From Muribacter muris (GTDB lineage Bacteria > Pseudomonadota > Gammaproteobacteria > Enterobacterales > Pasteurellaceae), in NCBI RefSeq assembly GCF_001038205.1, contig NZ_JWIZ01000017.1:1-64000 (forward strand): 64,000 nucleotides of DNA, given 5' to 3'. A program made the translations under genes and the position numbers. Each line of letters opens with the position of its first letter. Positions within the stretch are counted from its first letter, which is position 1. This document shows positions 58,993 through 64,000 of this stretch, piece after piece. The notes beneath the pieces are model-generated. The model was not told the origin of the DNA. It searched no databases and saw only the letters and a list, made by a program, of their open reading frames with translations.

Positions 58993-59916
58993 TTAGGTAT
59001 AACGGATTTTCGGATCAATCACTGCATAGAGTATATCCACCACAGTGTTAAATAAAATGGTGAGCGAGCCGACCAACACGGTGAGGCTTAACACTAACGA
59101 ATAATCACGGTTTAATGCACCATTGACGAAGAGCTGCCCAATACCGGGAATACCGAACACGCTCTCAATTACCATTGAGCCGGTAATAATGCCGACAAAT
59201 GCCGAACCGAGATAGCTGACCACCGGCATCAAAGCAGGGCGTAGGGCGTGTTTGACTAAAATTCTGCCCATTGGCACGCCTTTTGCTTTCGCCGTGCGGA
59301 TAAAGTTAGAATGTAATACTTCAATCATTGAGCCACGGGTGATCCGAGCAATACCGGCAACATAGGCAATCGTCAGTGCCGTAACCGGCAGTACCATATA
59401 GTAGAGTTGCCCGCCGTGCCACCCGCCTGCCGGCAGCCAGTTTAAGTAAATGGCAAAAATTAACACTAATAGCGGGGCGAACACGAAACTCGGCATAATA
59501 ATCCCCGTCATCGCCCAAGACATTATCAGGTAATCCCACCAACTATTTTGCTTGAGGGCGGCGATTGTGCCGGCAGAAATACCGATTAACACAGCAAACA
59601 GAAAAGACACAATGCCCAATTTAAACGAAACTGGAAACGCCGAGGCGATCAAATCATTCACAGTTTGATCTTTATATTTGAAAGAGGGGCCAAAATCGCC
59701 TTTCGATAAATTTTTTAAGTAGAGAAAATATTGGCTATGCAAGGGTTCATTAAGATGATATTTGGCTTCAATATTTGCCATTACCTCTGGCGGATAGGCT
59801 CGCTCTGAGGTAAACGGGCTGCCGGGGGCAAGTCGCATTAAAAAGAAAGAAAGGGTAATTAGGATAAACAGCGTTGGAATAGCTTCCAGAATCCGCCTAA
59901 AAATAAATTTCAACAT
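58993..59916 (-). CDS. oppB: Oligopeptide ABC permease OppB
   Basis: A 307-residue permease with six membrane segments. The start MLKFIFRRILEAIPTLFILITLSFFLMR is OppB-like; YHLNEPLHSQYFLYLKNLSKGDFGPS lies near residue 53 and the EAA loop RTAKAKGVPMGRILVKHALRPA near 202. It partners OppC to form the pore. It follows oppA after 131 bases that contain an inverted pair of uptake signals (59955-60012), which may dampen transcription from oppA. Confidence 0.93.
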   Translation of the reverse strand: MLKFIFRRILEAIPTLFILITLSFFLMRLAPGSPFTSERAYPPEVMANIEAKYHLNEPLHSQYFLYLKNLSKGDFGPSFKYKDQTVNDLIASAFPVSFKLGIVSFLFAVLIGISAGTIAALKQNSWWDYLIMSWAMTGIIMPSFVFAPLLVLIFAIYLNWLPAGGWHGGQLYYMVLPVTALTIAYVAGIARITRGSMIEVLHSNFIRTAKAKGVPMGRILVKHALRPALMPVVSYLGSAFVGIITGSMVIESVFGIPGIGQLFVNGALNRDYSLVLSLTVLVGSLTILFNTVVDILYAVIDPKIRYT

Positions 59917-59954
59917 TGGGGAAACTCCACGGTTTAAGATAACAGCTCACCAAA

Positions 59955-60012
59955 ACAAGCGGTGAGATCAGGACAATTTTTTGCAAAGAGTTGTCGAAAT
60001 CCGACCGCTTGT
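59955..60012. repeat. Inverted pair of uptake signals between oppA and oppB
   Basis: ACAAGCGGT (59955-59963) and ACCGCTTGT (60004-60012) form perfect 9-base arms around 40 bases. Such dyads are used as terminators in Pasteurellaceae. Here, placed after oppA, it could give partial termination. Confidence 0.6.
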
Positions 60013-60047
60013 AATGGAATAGGGTAAAGCCCTATTCCGTTGGACGT

Positions 60048-61682
60048 TTATTTCTTGATGTAAAGGTTTCTGAGGAAGATGTGGTCTTTCGGATCTTTAC
60101 CTTCGTATCCGCCCACATAAGTTTTCACAAGGCGAGTGTTTACATAGTTGTAAACCGGAATTAATGCACTATCCTGTGCCAAAATCTCTTCCGCTTTGGC
60201 ATAAGCTGCCGCACGACCTGCACTATCGCTAGTTGTATAAGAGGCTGCGATTGCATCATCGTAGGCTTTACTCTTATAGAAAGCGGTATTATTGCTGGAG
60301 TTTGATAGGAAATAGTTACCGTAAGTGGAGGCTTGGTCATAATCTGCCGCCCAACCAGCACGGGCAATGTCGTAGTTAGCTTGACGGCGACTGTCGATAT
60401 AGGTTTTCCACTCTTGGTTCTCAAGTTTGACATCAACTAAGCCTTTGGTATTGTTTTTCCAAAGTGATGCTGCAGCAATTGCCACTTTTTTGTGATTTTC
60501 GTTAGTGTTGTACAGAATCGTGAATGTGAGAGGATTTGCTTTGCTAAAGCCAGCTTCTTCCAGTAGTTTAATCGCTTCGGCATTCCGCTCTGCCATTGGT
60601 TGAGTCGAGTATGCTGGCTGTTTAATTTGATCGCCTTCGCTGATGTAAGTCGGGGTGAAAACGTAAGTCGGTGTTTGACCTTGCCCAAGTACTTTATCGG
60701 TAATCACATTGCGATCTAAGGCTAAGTTCAGAGCTTTACGCACTCTAATATCGTTAAACGGGGCTTTAGTATGATTGATTTCATACATATAAGTGGAGAG
60801 GGTTCTTGGGGTAAAGAGTTCGTTTGGAATGTCTTTTTTCAATTTCGGGAATAATTCTGGTGGCAAACCATAGTTGGTAATATCTAGATCGCCTGCTCGG
60901 TAGCGTTGTACATCGGTCGTTGGTTGCTCAATAGCTAGGAAAGTGGCTTTTTCAATCACCGTTTCTTTATCATTCCAATAGAGCGGGTTACGTTTAAACA
61001 CAATTTTTTCATTGATGACGTGATCGGCTAATGTATAAGCCCCATTGCCGACAAAATTGCCCTTTTTAACCCACGCATCGCCGAATTGTTCAACGACCTT
61101 TTTCGGTACAGGTAAAACGGATTGGTGAGCAGTCATTCCGACTAAATAAGGAATTGGATTACTATTGGTAATTTGGAATGTATGATCATCAAGGGCTTTT
61201 ACGCCGAGTGTATCAGGTTGTTTTTTGCCGTCAATAATATCTTGTGCATTTTCAATGTGAAGATAAGTCAGGTAACTAGCGTAAGGGGATGCGGTGGCTG
61301 GAGTGGCAAGGCGTTGCCAAGAGAAAACGAAATCGTGAGCGGTTACTGGATCGCCGTTTGACCATTTCGCATCAGGACGCAGTTTGAATGTCCATTGTTT
61401 GAAGTCCGGCGAACTTTCCCACGATATTGCCATACCCGGTATTACTTTGCCTTCGGCATCATTGGTTACCAAGCCCTCCAGTAATTGATAGCCGATTTGG
61501 GATTCTGGCACTCCCTCGGTTTTATGCGGGTCGAAACTTTGCGGCTCCGAGCCATTGTTAATGATAATTTCTTGCTTATCGGCAAGTACCGTGCCTTCCG
61601 GCACTTTGGCTGCAAACGCTGAAGCAGATAAGCCTAAGCCGATAGCAGCCGCTAATAATGAACGTTGAAAGTTGAGTTGCAT
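60048..61682 (-). CDS. oppA: Periplasmic oligopeptide-binding protein OppA
   Basis: A 544-residue solute-binding protein with signal peptide (about 1-24, cleavage after AFA). The family segments SEPQSFDPHKTEGVPESQI (near residue 45), WTFKLRPDAKWSNGDPVTAHDFVFSWQRL (split near 98-126) and APFNDIRVRKALNLALDRN near 300 are present. It binds peptides for import by OppBC and the fused ATPase. The start at 61682 follows AGGAGA. The mRNA leader holds CACAACA (61717-61711), complementary to the GcvB seed, so repression by GcvB is likely, as in enteric bacteria. Confidence 0.94.
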   Translation of the reverse strand: MQLNFQRSLLAAAIGLGLSASAFAAKVPEGTVLADKQEIIINNGSEPQSFDPHKTEGVPESQIGYQLLEGLVTNDAEGKVIPGMAISWESSPDFKQWTFKLRPDAKWSNGDPVTAHDFVFSWQRLATPATASPYASYLTYLHIENAQDIIDGKKQPDTLGVKALDDHTFQITNSNPIPYLVGMTAHQSVLPVPKKVVEQFGDAWVKKGNFVGNGAYTLADHVINEKIVFKRNPLYWNDKETVIEKATFLAIEQPTTDVQRYRAGDLDITNYGLPPELFPKLKKDIPNELFTPRTLSTYMYEINHTKAPFNDIRVRKALNLALDRNVITDKVLGQGQTPTYVFTPTYISEGDQIKQPAYSTQPMAERNAEAIKLLEEAGFSKANPLTFTILYNTNENHKKVAIAAASLWKNNTKGLVDVKLENQEWKTYIDSRRQANYDIARAGWAADYDQASTYGNYFLSNSSNNTAFYKSKAYDDAIAASYTTSDSAGRAAAYAKAEEILAQDSALIPVYNYVNTRLVKTYVGGYEGKDPKDHIFLRNLYIKK

Positions 61683-61710
61683 AGTTGTTCTCCTCGCAGG
61701 AATCAAAAAT

Positions 61711-61717
61711 TGTTGTG
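61711..61717 (-). promoter_or_regulatory. Predicted GcvB pairing site in the oppA leader
   Basis: CACAACA in the oppA mRNA, 29-35 bases before the ATG, pairs over 7 bases with UGUUGUG in GcvB R1 (25451-25457 region). The C/A-rich context is typical of GcvB target sites. Confidence 0.45.
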
Positions 61718-61839
61718 GATAGATACGCAAAATGCGATAGGGTTATAGATAGCGGAAAAATATGATTTTGTAAAGGTTTCGTTAAATATTGAAAAGAGTA
61801 CGCTTAAAAAATGCGAACTACTTCACGAAATGAGAGAAA

Positions 61840-61861
61840 AGAAAACGCTCCTTTCGGAGCG
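61840..61861 (-). terminator. Terminator after treC
   Basis: Leftward, CGCTCC-GAAA-GGAGCG (61861-61846) is followed by TTTTCTTTTC. Confidence 0.8.
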
Positions 61862-61873
61862 CTTTACAACAAT

Positions 61874-63496
61874 TTAAAGGAAATAGACCGCTTGATATGG
61901 AGCTAATTGAATGCCGTTATCGGTATATTCCAGTTCGGCATAGTTGTTCATTAACACTTTGCCTTGTGGCTTAATTGCCACGCCCTGTGTTTTGCCACTT
62001 AGGTTGGCAATTACCGTAAGGGTTTGAGTTACATTCTGGCGTTGATAAGCCCAAATGAACGGATCGCTTGGTAATAAATCGCGATAATCGCCGTCAGTCA
62101 GCACCGCTAAATGTTTGCGTAATTTAATGAGGGCTTGATAGGTATAAAATACGGAATTCGGATCGGCTAACGCTTGTTCGACATTGATTTCAGTATAATT
62201 TTTGGCTACGTCAATCCACGGAGTACCACGACTAAAACCAGCGTTGCTAGATGCGTCCCATTGCACTGGCGTACGGCTGTTATCTCGAGATTTTTGTGCC
62301 AAAATTTGCATAACAAGCGGTAGCTTTACCCCCTTTTCTTGCAATGCGGCGTAGGCGTTCAAACTTTCAACATCTCGATATTCTTCAATAGTTTGGAAAT
62401 TCGGATTGGTCATACCGATCTCTTCGCCTTGGTAGATATAAGGTGTACCTTGCATTCCGTGTAGTAACATTGCTAACATTTTGGCGGAAATTGTGCGAAG
62501 TTCTCCATTTTCCGCACCAAAGCGAGACACAATACGAGGCTGATCGTGGTTACACCAGAATAACGCATTCCACGCTTTGTTGTGCATTCCCTGTTGCCAG
62601 TAGTTGAAGATCGCTTTCAGCTCCACATAATCGGGTTGAGCGTATGCCCATTTTTCACCGTTTGGATAATCGACTTTCAAATGGTGAAAATTGAATGTCA
62701 TTGATAATTCCGTATCGGCTAAGTTAGCGTATTGCTGACAATGTTCAAGTTTGGTTGAGGACATTTCACCCACTGTCATCAACCCGAACGGTTTGAGGGC
62801 ATTTTGGTTCAGCTCTTGTAGATAGTGATGGATTTTATGCCCGTCCGTATAAAATCGGCGACCGTCTCCCTCTAAGTCATCTTCAAATACTTCAGGTTTA
62901 GAAATTAAATTCACCACGTCTAAACGTAAACCGTCCACCCCTTTTGCTGCCCAGAAATGACAAATCTCGTACAGTTCTGCCCGCAGCTTCGGGTTTTCCC
63001 AGTTTAAGTCCGCTTGCTCCGGGGCAAAGAGATGCAGATAGTATTTTTGTGCTTTATCCGACCATTTCCACGCCGAGCCGCCGAACTTGGATTTCCAGTT
63101 GGTTGGTTGTTCACGCCAAATGTAAAAATCGTGATAGTCGCTGTTCGGATCTTCACCTTGTTTAAACCATTGGTGGAAGGTAGAACTGTGGTTGAACACC
63201 ATATCCATTATGATACGGATATTGCGTTGGTGGGCTTCACGAATAAGTTGTTCAAAATCTGCCATTGTGCCGTAACTCGGATCGATTTCACGGTAATTGG
63301 CTATGTCGTAGCCGTTGTCGATCTGTGGTGAGACGTACATTGGCGTAATCCAAATGCCGTCCACTCCCAATGTTTGCAGATAATCTAACCGCTTGATGAT
63401 ACCTTGAATATCCCCCGTGCCGCTGCCGGTGGTGTCCTGAAATGATTTGGGGTAGATCTGATAAATGACCCCGTTTTGCCACCAAGATTGTTGCAT
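61874..63496 (-). CDS. treC: Trehalose-6-phosphate hydrolase TreC
   Basis: A 540-residue GH13 enzyme that splits trehalose-6-phosphate into glucose and glucose-6-phosphate. The start WWQNGVIYQIYPKSFQDTTGSGTGD is nearly identical to E. coli TreC. Catalytic residues are the nucleophile Asp in DGLRLDVVN near residue 198, the acid/base Glu in TVGEMSS near 243 and the third Asp in WCNHDQPR near 315. A TreR-type palindrome (63554-63565) overlaps its promoter. The trehalose PTS gene treB and the repressor treR are not in the window. The gene is monocistronic with a terminator. Confidence 0.94.
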   Translation of the reverse strand: MQQSWWQNGVIYQIYPKSFQDTTGSGTGDIQGIIKRLDYLQTLGVDGIWITPMYVSPQIDNGYDIANYREIDPSYGTMADFEQLIREAHQRNIRIIMDMVFNHSSTFHQWFKQGEDPNSDYHDFYIWREQPTNWKSKFGGSAWKWSDKAQKYYLHLFAPEQADLNWENPKLRAELYEICHFWAAKGVDGLRLDVVNLISKPEVFEDDLEGDGRRFYTDGHKIHHYLQELNQNALKPFGLMTVGEMSSTKLEHCQQYANLADTELSMTFNFHHLKVDYPNGEKWAYAQPDYVELKAIFNYWQQGMHNKAWNALFWCNHDQPRIVSRFGAENGELRTISAKMLAMLLHGMQGTPYIYQGEEIGMTNPNFQTIEEYRDVESLNAYAALQEKGVKLPLVMQILAQKSRDNSRTPVQWDASSNAGFSRGTPWIDVAKNYTEINVEQALADPNSVFYTYQALIKLRKHLAVLTDGDYRDLLPSDPFIWAYQRQNVTQTLTVIANLSGKTQGVAIKPQGKVLMNNYAELEYTDNGIQLAPYQAVYFL

Positions 63497-63529
63497 TGTG
63501 CTTCTCCCAAAAAGACTAAAACTTCAGCT

Positions 63530-63565
63530 ATTATAGAAGAATAAAAGCAAATTGGGAACGTTCCC
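63530..63565 (-). promoter_or_regulatory. treC promoter with TreR-like operator
   Basis: GGGAACGTTCCC at 63554-63565 is a perfect 12-base palindrome with the central CG typical of LacI-family operators. It matches the E. coli TreR site as I recall it. On the minus strand a TATAAT -10 box lies at 63535-63530 with TTCCCA as -35 at 17 bases. The operator therefore overlaps the -35 element, a repressing position. Confidence 0.75.
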
Positions 63566-63693
63566 TTTGGTTAAAAATTTATATAAAACTTGCTATTTTT
63601 TAGGAAAAATCTATCGATTATTTTGTGAATGGGTCATTTATTGATAGAATTGTCGCAATATTAACTACCACTACTTATTAAAAAGGAATCATT

Positions 63694-64000
63694 ATGGCTA
63701 CTTTTCTTCATATTATTAAAGGTAATAAACTTACTAAAGTTCCTCTTTCCTCTAAAGAAACTCTTCAGATCAAGGCAGAAAGCGAGACACAATATCAATT
63801 AGTTGATGAGAATGGAAAGTTGCTCTCAAATGTTAAAACAGAGTTAGTAGGTAACGATCTTAATATTTTTGTTGATGGTGAAAGAGCCAATCTTATTTTA
63901 GAAGAGTACAATCTTAGCTATCCAATAGCAGAAAAGCCTTACTTTGTCGAACAATCTCTTTCATTTGACTTATCTACTGAAATGTCAGAGAAAGCACTTC
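63694..64000 (+). CDS. N-terminus of a probable large surface adhesin (partial)
   Basis: The frame starts at ATG 63694 after AAAAGGA and is open to the window end (102 codons). It begins MATFLHIIKGNKLTKVPLSS and contains TELVGNDLNIFVDGERA near residue 50. A short leaderless start with an alternating hydrophilic beta pattern and a GNDL-type motif resembles the prefix domain of BapA/LapA-like giant adhesins secreted by type I systems. There is no Sec signal peptide. If right, a repeat-rich gene of several kilobases and a type I secretion operon should follow. The call is an inference from about 100 residues. Confidence 0.5.
   Translation, partial: MATFLHIIKGNKLTKVPLSSKETLQIKAESETQYQLVDENGKLLSNVKTELVGNDLNIFVDGERANLILEEYNLSYPIAEKPYFVEQSLSFDLSTEMSEKAL

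Noticed and set aside
63624-63639. CRP site upstream of treC
   Set aside because: Only the TGTGA half is present (TGTGAATGGGTCATTT) and it lies about 100 bases from the promoter.

Overview
The window is an ordinary, gene-dense stretch of a Pasteurellaceae chromosome. Protein sequences and gene order resemble Haemophilus, Actinobacillus and Mannheimia: mdh divergent from argR followed by a yfcH-type gene, trxB next to a YbbN/CnoX gene, and yebC before ruvC. Intergenic DNA is studded with copies of ACAAGCGGTC followed by T-rich segments. This is the DNA uptake signal of the A. pleuropneumoniae/Mannheimia type rather than the H. influenzae type, which points to that subclade. No species is claimed.

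Layout. 1-95: tail of an IS1595-like insertion sequence. 106-3026: a leftward cassette of a WYL regulator, a TerB-like protein and a coiled-coil/glycine-rich membrane protein, with an XRE regulator diverging from it. 3113-7301: afuABC importer with a perfect CRP site. 7474-10457: bcp-gmhB-queF-anmK. 10524-12894: MocR-type regulator divergent from an EamA exporter. 12936-17876: murQ, yeaL, heat-shock grpE, an ICMT-like membrane protein, aspS and a zinc-ribbon membrane protein. 17991-20202: TPP riboswitch controlling tenA and an MFS transporter. 20371-23737: MazG-like, LOG, nudB, yebC, a lipoprotein and ruvC. 23734-28942: ridA, ilvE, the GcvB small RNA, gcvA, yjjG, cysB and a DUF3108 protein. 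29313-35089: usp, LysR, DoxX, an aromatic amino acid permease, an OPT transporter and an unannotated 52-residue membrane protein. 35329-43743: rlmKL, recB, a TatD-family nuclease gene and cstA. 44123-53049: htrA/degQ, trxB, cnoX, a lipoprotein, mdh, argR, yfcH, ampD, rlmJ, xseB and ispA. 53117-61682: an alanine/sodium symporter, rnpB, gpmA and an opp operon with a fused double ATPase. 61874-63496: treC under a TreR-like operator. 63694-64000: start of a probable large secreted adhesin.

The genes group into nutrient uptake (Afu, Opp, Mtr-like, AGCS, OPT, CstA, TreC), peptidoglycan recycling (anmK, murQ, ampD) and protein quality control (grpE, htrA, trxB/cnoX). Regulatory reading was most productive. 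Three structured RNAs (TPP riboswitch, GcvB, RNase P RNA), two perfect TGTGA-N6-TCACA CRP sites, a sigma-32 promoter before grpE and a TreR-like palindrome are visible. GcvB has seed complementarity to the leaders of ilvE and oppA in this same window.

No CRISPR array, prophage or obvious new multi-gene system was found. The best candidates for something undescribed are the WYL-TerB-membrane cassette beside the IS end, the 52-residue membrane protein with its leader ORF, and the adhesin N-terminus at the right edge.
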